Source: Glandiceps talaboti
Lineage: Eukaryota > Hemichordata > Enteropneusta > Spengelidae
DNA: 64,000 nucleotides
Assembly: GCF_964340395.1 (NCBI RefSeq)
Contig: NC_135551.1
Span: 31,676,455-31,740,454 of the forward strand
Direction of reading: 5' to 3'
Made by a program: the position numbers and the translations under genes. Below the pieces are notes generated by a model. That model was not told where the DNA came from. It made no database searches and saw only the letters and a program-made list of their open reading frames with translations. Shown here piece after piece: positions 1 to 13,022 of this stretch (within the stretch, counting starts at the first letter, position 1; the number at the start of each line of letters is the position of its first letter).

Positions 1-732
1 CACACATCAGTTACATACATGTACATCACAATGGTTCTTATATTAGCTCACACATCAGTTACATACATGTACATCACAATGGTTCTTATATTAGTTCACA
101 CATCAGTTACATACATGTACATCACAATGGTCCTTATATTAGCTCACACATCAGTTACATACATGTACATCACAATGGTTCTTATATTAGTTCACACATC
201 AGTTACATACATGTACATCACAATGGTTCTTATATTAGCTCACACATCAGTTACATACATGTACATCACAATGGTTCTTATATTAGCTCACATATCAGTT
301 ACATACATGTACATCACAATGGTCCTTATATTAGTTCACACATCAGTTACATACATGTACATCACAATGGTCCTTATATTAGCTCACATATCAGTTACAT
401 ACATGTACATCACAATGGTCCTTATATTAGCTCACACATCAGTTACATACATGTACATCACAATGGTTCTTATATTAGTTCACACATCAGTTACATACAT
501 GTACATCACAATGGTTCTTATATTAGTTCACACATCAGTTACATACATGTACATCACAATGGTGCTTATATTAGCTCACACATCAGTTACATACATGTAC
601 ATCACAATGGTCCTTATATTAGCTCACACATCAGTTACATACATGTACATTACAATGGTCCTTATATTAGCTCACACATCAGTTACATACATGTACATCA
701 CAATGGTTCTTATATTAGCTCACACATCAGTT
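1..732. repeat. 48-bp minisatellite, about 15 copies
   Basis: Tandem array with a 48-bp period that begins at or before the window edge. Copies are nearly identical; recurrent variants are T/C/G at the 'atggtt/atggtc/atggtg' site, C/T at 'agct/agtt', and cacaca/cacata. Because 48 is a multiple of 3, one plus frame stays open as 16-residue repeats (beginning MYITMVLIL), but there is no start context, domain or splice structure. I treat it as non-coding satellite. Confidence 0.95.
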
Positions 733-1759
733 TATACGTAAACATACACAAGTGGACACATGATGAATGAACACAGGACAGCACCCAGTCCAATAGTTTC
801 CACTTTGGCTAAGTTATGACTGAAATGACAAATCTCTCACATCACACATACATGTACTTGTCGATGACAATAATTCTATATGAAAATGAAAATTTGTGTA
901 CAAGCTACTGGAAAATCAATGCATAATATCTCGCTCAAAATCTATTGACATTTTATCTTGAAAACCGATAAGGTATGGTGAAAGACATTTTTAATCATAA
1001 AGTCATTTATTCAACAACAGGATTTCATATCAGAACATATTCAGACTCTTTGACTGCAATCTACACTAATGAAACCCTACATAGTCAATAGTTCAGCTAC
1101 CCAGGGAACTCTTAGGAATATCAAAAATGTCATATTACTCTCAAATATAGCAATCATCCATATTTCTATTATGTCAAAGTCTATTCTCTAAGATCCTTGA
1201 TTTGTGTTACCATAGATACAAGTACATAAAGTTTGCATCATTAAGATTACAGTGCTGTAGGCATGGTGTAGAGATAAGGTAATAGCAGAGTCTGTCTCAT
1301 CTTGGTGTTGTTTTGTTGTCATGACAACAATTACCTAAAGGCGATGCTGTCTTGCATAATAATATATTGTGGAGGTGTATTAAAGAGAAATAGAACAGTG
1401 TTTTGTAGAAGGTGAGTAAAACCTAACTCACTCACTTCGGAATTTCACATGGGTTTCCCTATTATACACAGACATTTCAGCATAAAAAATCTAATTGCAG
1501 GATCCTAATACCAGCTTTTAGCTAAAGCTCCAGTATACATCTCACTTAGTATTCTAAATATTATTTTCACACTGGTTTGCAAAAAGTTTAAAAAGTGAAA
1601 AAGAAAAATATAACACAAAGATAAAAATTGGATTTATCAGAAACGGATTGGCGGCAATTGATCTTCCATGTGAATAAGGACAGGTGACAGTAATTTTAGA
1701 ATACAAAATGTATGTACCTGGACGTGACAACACCTTGGGAGCTGGACACATAGCTGAAA
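733..1759. other. Intergenic or intronic, nothing recognised
   Basis: AT-rich sequence without a convincing exon, RNA gene or repeat. It could be an intron of OSCP1 on the minus strand, since the first exon of that gene lies at 12.9 kb, but no further OSCP1 exon was found here. Confidence 0.5.
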
Positions 1760-3060
1760 GCTACAGCAAAGCAATTAGCCAGTCAGTCAGTGGACCAACC
1801 AGTGTGTGTGCTAGGAGATTTTAACACATGCACATTACCAAGCAGCTGCCTCACCTAGTACCTGTACCAGTATGTGTCCAATTCCCTTGAACAAGACATT
1901 AGACATGTGTTATGGCAATGTACCAAGTGCATACACTGCTTGATGTCACCCTCCACTGGGCAGGTCTGATCATAATGTAGTACATCTACTTCCAACATAT
2001 CACCAGAAACTAAAGAGGGAAGGTCCATGAATGCATCAAACTCGTCTGTGGACTTCTGATACTTCGATAAATTGCAATGTTGTTTTGAAGCAACTATTTG
2101 GGATGTGTTTTTCAGTAGTTGCAGATCTGACCCAGAAATTTTAACTGATTGTACATTAATTTCTGTCAGGACTCAATCACTCCAACCAAGTCCATGCAAA
2201 TTTATGCAAATAATAAACCCTGGATCAACAAGGACTTCAAACAGTGTCTGAATCAGAAAAAAATCATATTTTTGCAGGGATACATGCAGAGAGTTAGACA
2301 ACTAGAAATGGAATTTAAGTCTTAAATTCCATTTCTAGTTGTCTAACTCTCTGCATGTAAGGCTAAAACTACAAAACTTGAGTACAAAAGCAAGGTTGAG
2401 GAGAAGTTCAGAGGTGGTAATGCTCTGGAAGCATTTAGTGGGTTAAATGTTATGATGGGAAGAAAACAGAAGCAACAAAGCATGCAGTTTAATGAACCTA
2501 CTTCCTTTGCCAAAGAACTAAATATTTTCTATGCACAGTTTGACGTCAGAGATTTTAAAACGAAATGCAATGAGTTATGTCAAAATCTTACAACTCTACA
2601 GACAGGACAAAGTTGTCACGAGTTGTCAGTCAGGTGAGAAGGATTATCAGTTCAAAGCAAAAGCAACTCTCCAAACTCTACCATCAGTCATTGAAACGAA
2701 AAGCTATTAAAATTTTCAAGGATCAATCACACCCACTACATTCTCAATTCCAAACTCTACCGTCAGGTCAGTGACTCAAAGTTCCCCTTGCAATGAAAAA
2801 TTGCAACAAAAAGTCTTTCATTCCATCTGCTATTTTCATTTTAAAGTGTGGATTCAGTCTTACATATATTATTTTATAGATCTACGGAGTATTGTTGTAC
2901 ATTTGTATGTTTGATTGTATGTTGTCTGTGATAGCGTTGTTATTTGTATATCAGGATTTCTGAGATGCCAAAAGGAAATTTTCCATTATATCATGTTTTA
3001 ATTTACAATAATGTATATGTAATGTACAATAAAGGTTTTGAATTGAACTGAATTGAATAC
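1760..3060 (+). mobile_element. Degraded, internally deleted non-LTR (LINE) retrotransposon
   Basis: Conceptual translation, broken by stops and frameshifts, gives pieces in the order expected for LINE ORF2. An endonuclease-like part with a GDFN-type motif (about 1815) is followed by a stretch reading INPWINKDFKQCLNQKK (about 2215). Next comes a segment around 2400-2560 (GLNVMMGRKQKQQ..., LNIFYAQFD). It then jumps directly to the C-terminal tail (HPLHSQFQTLPSG, then KSFIPSAI, 2730-2850). A 3' end with AATAAAG and a TTGAATTGAA-type tail lies near 3030-3060. Most of the reverse-transcriptase core is missing, so this is a dead copy. The class assignment to a CR1/L2/Rex-like clade is a guess. Confidence 0.75.
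2281..2359. repeat. Perfect inverted duplication, 39-bp arms with 1-nt spacer
   Basis: Bases 2281-2319 are the exact reverse complement of 2321-2359, with a single T between them. It sits inside the dead LINE at 1760-3060 and interrupts its reading frame. Such near-spacerless perfect palindromes usually arise by template switching or fold-back repair. Confidence 0.95.
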
Positions 3061-3136
3061 AGTGAAAAATACTGCAGTATGAAACAATACATTTGTTGAA
3101 GTAGAGATGAATGAAAATGAGTATACTATTATTATA

Positions 3137-6100
3137 GATCATCTATCTTATATACATCCATACCTCATTGCCTTTGTACAGAGTGCTATCATCTATACAT
3201 CCATACCTCATTGCCTTTGTACAGAGTGCTATCATCTATACATCCATACCTCATTGCCTTTGTACAGAGTGCTATCATCTATACATCCATACCTCATTGC
3301 CTTTATACAGAGTACTATCATCTATCCACTAAACATCCATACCTCATTGCCTTTATACAGAGTGCTATCATCTATACATCCATACCTCATTGCCTTTATA
3401 CAGAATACTATCATCTACACATCCATACCTCATTGCCTTTGTACAGAGTGCTATCATCTATCATCTATACATCCATACCTCATTGCCTTTATACAGAATA
3501 CTATCATCTATCATCTATACATCCATACCTCATTGCCTTTATACAGAATACTATCATCTATCATCTATACATCCATACCTCATTGCCTTTATACAGAATA
3601 CTATCATCTATCATCTATACATCCATACCTCATTGCCTTTATACAGAGTACTATCATCTACACATCCATACCTCATTGCCTTTGTACAGAGTGCTATCAT
3701 CTATACATCCATACCTCATTGCCTTTATACAGAGTGCTATCATCTATACATCCATACCTCATTGCCTTTGTACAGAGTACTATCATCTATACATCCATAC
3801 CTCATTGCCTTTGTACAGAGTGCTATCATCTATACATCCATACCTCATTGCCTTTATACAGAGTACTATCATCTATCCACTAAACATCCATACCTCATTG
3901 CCTTTATACAGAGTACTATCATCTATACATCCATACCTCATTGCCTTTATACAGCATACTATCATCTATCATCTATACATCCATACCTCATTGCCTTTAT
4001 ACAGAGTACTATCATCTATCCACTAAACATCCATACCTCATTGCCTTTATACAGAGTACTATCATCTATCCACTAAACATCCATACCTCATTACCTTTAT
4101 ACAGAGTACTATCATCTATCATCTATACATCCATACCTCATTGCCTTTATACAGAGTACTATCATCTACACATCCATACCTCATTGCCTTTATACAGAGT
4201 GCTATCATCTATCCACTAAACATCCATACCTCATTGCCTTTATACAGAGTACTACCATTTATCCACTAAACATCCATACCTCATTGCCTTTATACAGAGT
4301 ACTATCATCTATCCACTAAACATCCATACCTCATTGCCTTTATACAGAGTACTATCATCTATCCACTAAACATCCATACCTCATTGCCTTTATACAGAGT
4401 ACTATCATCTATCCACTAAACATCCATACCTCATTGCCTTTATACAGAGTACTATCATCTATCCTCTATACATCCATACCTCATTGCCTTTATACAGAAT
4501 ACTACCATCTATCCTCTATACATCCATACCTCATTGCCTTTATACAGAATACTATCATCTATCCTCTATACATCCATACCTCATTGCCTTTATACAGAGT
4601 ACTATCATCTATCATCTATACATCCATACCTCATTGCCTTTATACAGAATACTATCATCTAAACATCCATACCTCATTGCCTTTATACAAAGTACTATCA
4701 TCTATCCACTAAACATCCATACCTCATTGCCTTTATACAGAGTACTATCCTCTAAACATCCATACCTCATTGCCTTTATACAGAGTACTATCCTCTAAAC
4801 ATCCATACCTCATTGCCTTTATACAAAGTACTATCCTCTAAACATCCATACCTCATTGCCTTTATACAAAGTACTATCCTCTAAACATCCATACCTCATT
4901 GCCTTTATACAAAGTACTATCCTCTAAACATCCATACCTCATTGCCTTTATACAGAGTACTATCCTCTAAACATCCATACCTCATTGCATTTATACAAAG
5001 TACTATCCTCTAAACATCCATACCTCATTGCCTTTATACAGAGTACTATCCTCTAAACATCCATACCTCATTGCCTTTATACAAAGTACTATCATCTATC
5101 CACTAAACATCCATACCTCATTGCCTTTATACAGAGTACTATCATCTATACCCTAAACATCCATACCTCATCGCCTTTATACAGAGTACAATCATCTATA
5201 CATCCATACCTCATTGCCTTTATACAGAGTACTATCATCTATCATCTATACATCCATACCTCATTGCCTTTATACAGCATACTATCATCTATCCTCTAAA
5301 CATCCATACCTCATTGCCTTTATACACGGTACTACCATCTATCCACTAAACAACCATACCTCATTGCCTTTATACCGAGTACTATCATCTATCCACTAAA
5401 CATCCATACCTCATTGCCTTTATACAAAGTACTATCATCTATCCTCTATACATCCATACCTCATTGCCTTTATACAGAGTACTATCATCTATCCACTATA
5501 CATCCATACCTCATTGCCTTTATACAGAGTACTATCATTTATCCTCTAAACATCCATACCTCATTGCCTTTATACAGAGTACTATCATCTATCCTCTAAA
5601 CATCCATACCTCATTGCCTTTATACAAAGTACTATCCTCTACACATCCATACCTCATTGCCTTTATACAAAGTACTATCCTCTACACATCCATACCTCAT
5701 TGCCTTTATACAGAGTACTATCATCTCTCCTCTAAACATCCATACCTCATTGCCTTTATACAGAGTACTATCATCTATACCCTAAACATCCATACCTCAT
5801 TGCCTTTATACAGAGTACTATCATTTATCCTCTAAACATCCATACCTCATTGCCTTTATACAGAGTACTATCATCTATACCCTAAACATCCATACCTCAT
5901 CGCCTTTATACAGAGTACAATCATCTATACATCCATACCTCATTGCCTTTATACAGAGTACTATCATCTATCATCTATACATCCATACCTCATTGCCTTT
6001 ATACAGCATACTATCATCTATCATCTATACATCCATACCTCATTGCCTTTATACAGAGTACTATCATCTATCAACTAAACATCCATACCTCATTGCCTTT

Positions 6101-8375
6101 ATACAGAATACTATCATCTCTCCTCTAAACATCCATACCTCATTGCCTTTATACAGAGTACTATCATCTATCATCTAAACATCCATACCTCATTGCCTTT
6201 ATACAGAGTACAATCATCTATCATCTAAACATCCATACCTCATTGCCTTTATACAGAGTACTATCATTTATCCACTAAACATCCATACCTCATTGCCTTT
6301 ATACAGAGTACTATCATCTATCCACTAAACATCCATACCTCATTGCCTTTATACAGAGTACTATCATCTATCATCTAAACATCCATACCTCATTGCCTTT
6401 ATACAGAGTACAATCATATATCATCTATACATCCATACCTCATTGCCTTTATACAGAGTACAATCATCTATCATCTAAACATCCATACCTCATTGCCTTT
6501 ATACAGAGTACAATCATCTATCATCTAAACATCCATACCTCATTGCCTTTATACAGAGTACTATCATTTATCCACTAAACATCCATACCTCATTGCCTTT
6601 ATACAGAGTACTATCATCTATCCTCTAAACATCCATACCTCATTGCCTTTCTACAGAGTACTATCATCTATCCTCTAAACATCCATACCTCATTGCCTTT
6701 ATACAAAGTACTATCATCTATCCTCTAAACAACCATACATCATTGCCTTTATACAGAGTACTATCATCTATCCTCTAAACATCCATACCTCATTGCCTTT
6801 ATACAGAGTACTATCATCTATCATCTATACATCCATACCTCATTGCCTGTATACAGAGTACTATCATCTATCCACTAAACATCCATACCTCATTGCCTTT
6901 ATACAGAGTACTATCATCTATACATCCATACCTCATTGCCTTTATACAGAGTACTATCATCTATCATCTATACATCCATACCTCATTGCCTGTATACAGA
7001 GTACTATCATCTATCCTCTAAACATCCATACCTCATTGCCTTTATACAGAGTACTATCATTTATCCTCTAAACATCCATACCTCATTGCCTTTATACAGA
7101 GTACTATCATCTATACCCTAAACATCCATACCTCATCGCCTTTATACAGAGTACAATCATCTATACATCCATACCTCATTGCCTTTATACAGAGTACTAT
7201 CATCTATACATCCATACCTCATTGCCTTTATACAGCATACTATCATCTATACATCCATACCTCATTGCCTTTATACAGAGTACTATCATCTATCAACTAA
7301 ACATCCATACCTCATTGCCTTTATACAGAATACTATCATCTCTCCTCTAAACATCCATACCTCATTGCCTTTATACAGAGTACTATCATCTATCATCTAA
7401 ACATCCATACCTCATTGCCTTTATACAGAGTACAATCATCTATCATCTAAACATCCATACCTCATTGCCTTTATACAGAGTACTATCATTTATCCACTAA
7501 ACATCCATACCTCATTGCCTTTATACAGAGTACTATCATCTATCCACTAAACATCCATACCTCATTGCCTTTATACAGAGTACTATCATCTATCATCTAA
7601 ACATCCATACCTCATTGCCTTTATACAGAGTACAATCATCTATCATCTATACATCCATACCTCATTGCCTTTATACAGAGTACAATCATCTATCATCTAA
7701 ACATCCATACCTCATTGCCTTTATACAGAGTACTATCATTTATCCACTAAACATCCATACCTCATTGCCTTTATACAGAGTACTATCATCTATCCTCTAA
7801 ACATCCATACCTCATTGCCTTTCTACAGAGTACTATCATCTATCCTCTAAACATCCATACCTCATTGCCTTTATACAAAGTACTATCATCTATCCTCTAA
7901 ACAACCATACATCATTGCCTTTATACAGAGTACTATCATCTATCCTCTAAACATCCATACCTCATTGCCTTTATACAGAGTACTATCATCTATCATCTAT
8001 ACATCCATACCTCATTGCCTGTATACAGAGTACTATCATCTATCCACTAAACATCCATACCTCATTGCCTTTATACAGAGTACTATCATCTATACATCCA
8101 TACCTCATTGCCTTTATACAGAGTACTATCATCTATCATCTATACATCCATACCTCATTGCCTTTATACAGAGTACTATCATCTATCATCTATACATCCA
8201 TACCTCATTGCCTGTATACAGAGTACTATCATATATCCTCTAAACAACCATACCTCATTGCCTTTATACAGAGTACTATCATCTATCCTCTAAACAACCA
8301 TACATCATTGCCTTTATACAGAGTACTATCATCTATCCTCTAAACAACCATACATCATTGCCTTTATACAGAGTA
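3137..8375. repeat. 5.2-kb composite satellite (43/50-bp units)
   Basis: More than 100 tandem units. Each has a conserved core of about 36 bp (catccatacctcattgcct, then ttatacagagtactatcatc) plus a variable linker: none, tatcatcta, tatccactaa or tatcctctaa. This gives mainly 43- and 50-bp spacings. Rare variants (cattgcctttctacag, catcgcc, aaccatacatc) recur at fixed distances of about 730 bp and about 1.17-1.24 kb, so blocks of units were duplicated together. All long open frames here (IHTSLPLYRVLSS and the like) are by-products of the repeat and not genes. Confidence 0.96.
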
Positions 8376-8669
8376 TTTGTAAAGTTATATTTCAGTAAAC
8401 TCAATGACTATACATTATGTTAGACTAACACAAGTTAATGTATACACGAGGCTAATAATAACTTCAATTACTGCCCCCAGGTTATAAATAGTACCACACT
8501 AATGTCAAAATTATTCATTTAGTCAGACATAAATTTGAAGTGTTCACAGGTTACACATGTCTGTCACAACCTGGCTATTTAATAATGAAATACTGATAAT
8601 GATACTTATATACATCTATAGGGCATTTTGTATGTAAAGAATCAATTAATGTAAATGAATTAACTTGAT
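8376..8669. other. Short spacer, nothing recognised
   Basis: AT-rich non-coding sequence between the satellite and the inverted-repeat element. Confidence 0.5.
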
Positions 8670-9064
8670 TAAGTGGCCATAAGGATAAGGATTGGGTATT
8701 TATATATTGGATTTTAAATTTAGAGAACAATTTCATCAATGTGAAACAACATAGACCAAATCTGTCTTTGTAAGTCATTACATTGCAAAAAGCTTCTAAT
8801 TTACCGTGTAACAAACAAGGAATTTTTTTTTTTTTTTTTTGTATTTTATTAATCAGTACCTTTTATATGCAATCTTTTTCGTTATGTAAAGAGCACTAAG
8901 ACGTAGTGTAGTGCGCTTTTTTAAGAAATTAAATAATAAAATAATAATATGTTGTTTCACATTCATTTTTCAAGTAGGATGCCAAGACAGTACCGTACTG
9001 TTTTATAACATACATGAAAAATGAAAAATAAACACCCAATCGTCATCCATTTGGCCACTTTAAT
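8670..9064. mobile_element. Foldback MITE, family A, copy 1
   Basis: The left arm begins aagtggccataagg, then attgggtattta, and contains atcaatgtgaaacaac. The right arm (8945-9062) has gttgtttcacattcattttt, aagtaggatgcc and ends caatcgtcatccatttggcc. The arms are imperfect reverse complements, separated by a T20 tract and unrelated sequence. The same ends and arms recur at 55,197-55,530, which defines the family. No transposase is encoded. Confidence 0.8.
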
Positions 9065-10577
9065 ACTAGTACATGTAGCCTGGAATCCAGTTATGTGGTG
9101 ATCTTGTCATCACTTTTCCCCAACCATGTGTGGCATTTTCAAAACGATCTACATAAATTGCTTTTAAAAAAATGATGGTAGGTAATGGTAGGGACATCAT
9201 CTTCTATGAAAGTTATAACCAGAAACCCCAACCACTTTCTGTTACACAGGATTCCCACACCTAGGCAAAAACCCTGAACCCACTTACAGAGATGGGTAAA
9301 ATTCAAAGTGTTTCATATAACTAAAATTTTCTAAGTTACTCTGCAAGATCAGTGAGAAACTGATGGGGAAAATTAAACTATATTTTACGTACTTTTAAAA
9401 AGTTTTATTTCAATAATGTCATTTACAAACTTGCATACACTTTCTAATATTACCTAAATGTAATGAATTGATCATGGATGATGGTGTGCATTGAATATTT
9501 ATCTTTGAAATGAAATCTCACTATGATAGCATTTCTACAAAGTTGCTGATTACAAACAAATCCATGTCAATGTTCCTTATTATTCTCTATTTACCAACTC
9601 TAAGTAAAAAGTATACAATGCAGTTCAAAGGTACACAGACATTATGCAACATGTTTGAAAACCTTACATCTCTATTGATAGCTTGGAGCTCACTACAATT
9701 CTCAGCACCATTTCTTCACAAAAGGTTGATTTTAGTTGGGTATTGAAAGGAAACCTGTGCAACAAGATGCACCTTATTATGTATAATCACAAAACACCAA
9801 TATGGTGGGACAAAATTGAGACTGACTAAACATTTGACATTGATTCAATGAGAAATTTCAGTGAAATGTCTAGAACTTAGAAGAACTAAAGTCGTTTTAC
9901 CTACAGCAGTGTACTTGCCAACAACCATGGCACCAATGTAGGATTTGTATATCTTTCGTTCTATTTATACCAGTTTCATTATTTGCAGGAAATAATTTAA
10001 TGCACTGACATTGTGAATAGGATTTGAACAGCAAATAACTTTCTGTACTAATAATATGCAGACAAACCAGGTTTTTATTCATAATTATATTTGAATCATG
10101 AACATGTTAATTACAATTTGCCTACATAACATATAACAGGACAATGGTAATTAATTCTTCACCTAAAATGCTTGAATTGCAGCTATAACTTAGTATAAGG
10201 AAATAGGTGGGGGGGGGGGATTAAGAGTGGAATGGGGGATGGGCAGTAAGATTTAAACAGTATCCATTCATACTTCATAGCCAATGGTATATGTTAGAAG
10301 TCTATCCTATATTGCTCATAATCTAGAGACAACACATGGCTTAGAATGTCTTCTGTGTGGGTGAAGAGAGATCTTGAGATTTGATGCCACAGATAGCATC
10401 TAGACTATGTGTCATGGTTACCTAAACATTAACACCACTGTCAATGTCATTCATTTTGACACTTTGGTATGATTTTCAATTTTCAATTACAAGACTTGAA
10501 TGAAATCTGTTAATAAATTACTTTGAATTTGAAATGGTTTATGTTCCAAGTTCTTGTCTAGTGACTTGTTATCATGA
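9065..10577. other. Non-coding, nothing firm
   Basis: No convincing exon. A G9 run lies at 10,211. On the minus strand near 9,897-9,960 a short frame reads like YIGAMVVGKYTAVG ahead of a GT, but no neighbouring exons support it. Confidence 0.5.
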
Positions 10578-11209
10578 ACACATTTCTATTATGGCAACAG
10601 TTTTCTACTTTAGATAGTTGATCTAATCATTTCTATTATGGCAACAGTTTTCTACTTTAGATAGTTGATCTAATCATTTCTATTATGGCAACACTTTTCT
10701 ACTTTAGATAGTTGATCTAATCATTTCTATTATGGCAACAGTTTTCTATTTTGAATAGTTGATCTAATCATTTCTATTATGGCAACAGTTTTCTATTTTG
10801 AATAGTTGATCTAATCATTTCTATTATGGCAACACTTTTCTACTTTAGATAGTTGATCTAATCATTTCTATTATGGCAACAGTTTTCTATTTTGAATAGT
10901 TGATCTAATCATTTCTATTATGGCAACAGTTTTCTATTTTGAATAGTTGATCTAATCATTTCTATAGTATTATGGCAACAGTTTTCTACCTTGAATAGTT
11001 GACCTAATCATTTCTATTATGGCAACAGTTTTCTACTTTAAATAGCTGACCTAATCATTTCTATAGTATTATGGCAACAGTTTTCTACTTTAGATAGTTG
11101 ATCTAATCATTTCTATTATGGCAACAGTTTTCTACCTTGAATAGTTGACCTAATCATTTCTATTATGGCAACAGTTTTCTACTTTGAATAGCTGACCTAA
11201 TCATTTCCC
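10578..11209. repeat. 47-bp minisatellite, about 13 copies
   Basis: Unit starts atttctattatggcaacagt and ends gttgatctaatc. Variants alternate between 'actttagatag', 'attttgaatag' and 'accttgaatag', and two copies carry a 5-bp insertion (atagt). Confidence 0.93.
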
Positions 11210-12798
11210 TGTATAATGATAACAACTAATTAACTTCAGTTTCCACTGAGATGTTCCAGTACATTACACTCATGTCTTTGCCATTGTCACTGACACTTCA
11301 TTCTGCAAAGTTACCTTACATTGTATTTACAGTTGGCAATGTAATTGAATAGGAATACTACAGCCAATATGTAGTAACAGTGTAACCCTGACATTCAGTA
11401 CAACCACAAACATTGTTTCAGTGTCCTTTGACATCACCATTCTGATAAACCCAAATTTTTACTTTTCAGGCCTCTTATTTCATACAGTAAGCCACATTTT
11501 TTCATTTACAAATACTGATAATGTGATATGTATTTTGAGTACTAAAATTTTCTCAAAACTTTGTTGACAGTTCAGTCAGATGAAATACACACCCTTCACC
11601 ATTCTTGAAATAATTACAATATATCCCTATGACATATTGATCAAACAGTACATATACATGTATCTATACTTTTTACACATTTTTTTAGCATTTTGCAATA
11701 TGAACACAGACTTCATCAATGTTGTTTCACATTGACTCGTTAACTAGGAAGCCATGATAATTTCTTTTTTTAAATAAAAATTTTAAAAATCACAGATGTA
11801 CCTAGATATAATAACATTGAAAGCAAACTGTGCAAAACAAACACCAGAAACTATAAAGAAGAAAAATATGAAAAATTGAAATATCCAGTCAATGTTTATC
11901 TGTGTTTTGATATGTAAAACTTATAGCCCTGAATATATATGTTCATCTAAAATGTAGTATTAAACACTACAGCAAAATAGAATACATCTTTCCATTATTC
12001 TCCAAAGAAATTTAGATTTCTCAAATGTCTCCATGAAATTAAACTCTGAAAAATGTATTGTTAGTGTTTCAAATAACCTATTTGACTGTGAAATATGGTT
12101 TCTTTGGAATACAACACTGCATTCTGATCCCTCCACTACTACTACTAAGTAAATTACTGCTTTAAAATTAACAAACATTCATCTGTAAAAGTCGGCTCAT
12201 ATTTTGTAATTTACATGAAGCAGTTGTAATTTGAATCTTTGTTCTCAGATCTACACATAATTACTGTATAAGCTTCAATACAATTTTAGTCAAAAATACA
12301 AATTTGTTGAAAAATACAAATTTCTGTTTATTGACCAATATCAATTAGCTACCACTATGAGTATGATTGATTGATGTAATTATCACCTACTTACACATAA
12401 CAGCTTGCTGTCAATCACAACCTATGTTATCCAGTTTCAATATGTTGTTGACTGAATGTTTTTTTCGGACACATACATGTATGATAGCATGTACCGTAAC
12501 GTTATTTACATGCCACGAAAATGTTGTAAGTCAATGGGTATTTCTATCTGTCAAACCTCCCACTGCCTTGTTTGGGTATATCATAATTCACAACATGCAG
12601 CATTATTTGTATTTGTCCAACTAGTGAACAACCTGATAACAACCTGATAAAAGATCGACTGAAAATCTCCAGCGATCGTCGTGCATGTTATTTGAAATAA
12701 CCTTCCAGCACACGGCTGACATGGTAACGCGTTCGTTATGAAACCAGACCGCTTCATGCATTGAATTAATAAGCTTATCTCACGATCACAGCACTTAC
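11210..12798. other. Probable OSCP1 intron 1 (minus strand)
   Basis: Follows the OSCP1 first-exon donor on the minus strand. I could not find the next OSCP1 exon. It contains a solitary family-A MITE arm at about 11,695-11,800. The remainder is AT-rich. Confidence 0.5.
11695..11800. mobile_element. Partial MITE family A (one arm)
   Basis: Contains gttgtttcacattgac and ctaggaagccatgataat, which match the right arm of the elements at 8,670-9,064 and 55,197-55,530. The left arm is absent. Confidence 0.6.
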
Positions 12799-12910
12799 CC
12801 TTTTTCGATTTATCAGACGGGATGTTTTGAGCCCGAAGTCGTTGATCTAAGATGTATAACATCTCGCCACCAAGATTTATGAACAGCAACGGTAACGTTC
12901 GCAGCGACAT
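12799..12910 (-). CDS. OSCP1: OSCP1 (organic solute carrier partner 1), exon 1
   Basis: The minus-strand ATG at 12,910 opens a 37-residue segment beginning MSLRTLPLLFINLGGEMLYI and continuing LDQRLRAQNIPSDKSKK. This is nearly identical to the highly conserved N-terminus of OSCP1/NOR1. A GGGTAAGTGC donor follows, with the exon ending at 12,799 and one base of the next codon before the GT. In the vertebrate protein the following residue is D, which fits G|Ay. OSCP1 is a conserved, cilia- and testis-associated protein implicated in organic solute uptake; its biochemical role is not settled. Only this exon is identified. The rest of the gene must lie at lower coordinates or outside the window, probably across the large satellites at 1-11 kb. 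Reading past the donor produces an unrelated 109-aa frame that should be ignored. Confidence 0.9.
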
Positions 12911-13022
12911 CGTTGATGCTAGTTATCATATATCGTCAATGAGAGGCCAATGTTATCAAGTGGTTCCTATCTTGACAGCACTGTAGCAGAAGCTAGACGT
13001 TCGTCGCTGAGAAATATCCAAA
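12911..13022. promoter_or_regulatory. Presumptive bidirectional promoter, OSCP1 / unknown gene
   Basis: 112 bp separate the divergent start codons at 12,910 (minus) and 13,023 (plus). The plus start sits in ccaaaATGGCGAC, close to the YY1-type initiator-downstream consensus (AAnATGGCGGC) common at animal promoters. No TATA box is evident. This assignment rests on head-to-head spacing only. Confidence 0.5.

Noticed and set aside
3107-8343. Many overlapping plus-strand ORFs of 60-270 residues (IHTSLPLYRVLSS-type)
   Set aside because: They are six-frame readings of the 43/50-bp satellite, present in all three frames, without start context or domains.
3137-8375. CRISPR-like array
   Set aside because: Units are directly abutting with repeated linkers rather than unique spacers, and the context is an animal genome.
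9897-9960. Minus-strand peptide YIGAMVVGKYTAVG before a GT, superficially like a GTPase P-loop
   Set aside because: The spacing is wrong for GxxxxGK[ST] (five residues between, not four), and there are no neighbouring exons.
11960-12178. Minus-strand ORF with FMETFEKSKFL, considered as OSCP1 exon 2
   Set aside because: Only a few residues resemble the OSCP1 stretch, the rest does not align, and splice sites are not in place.
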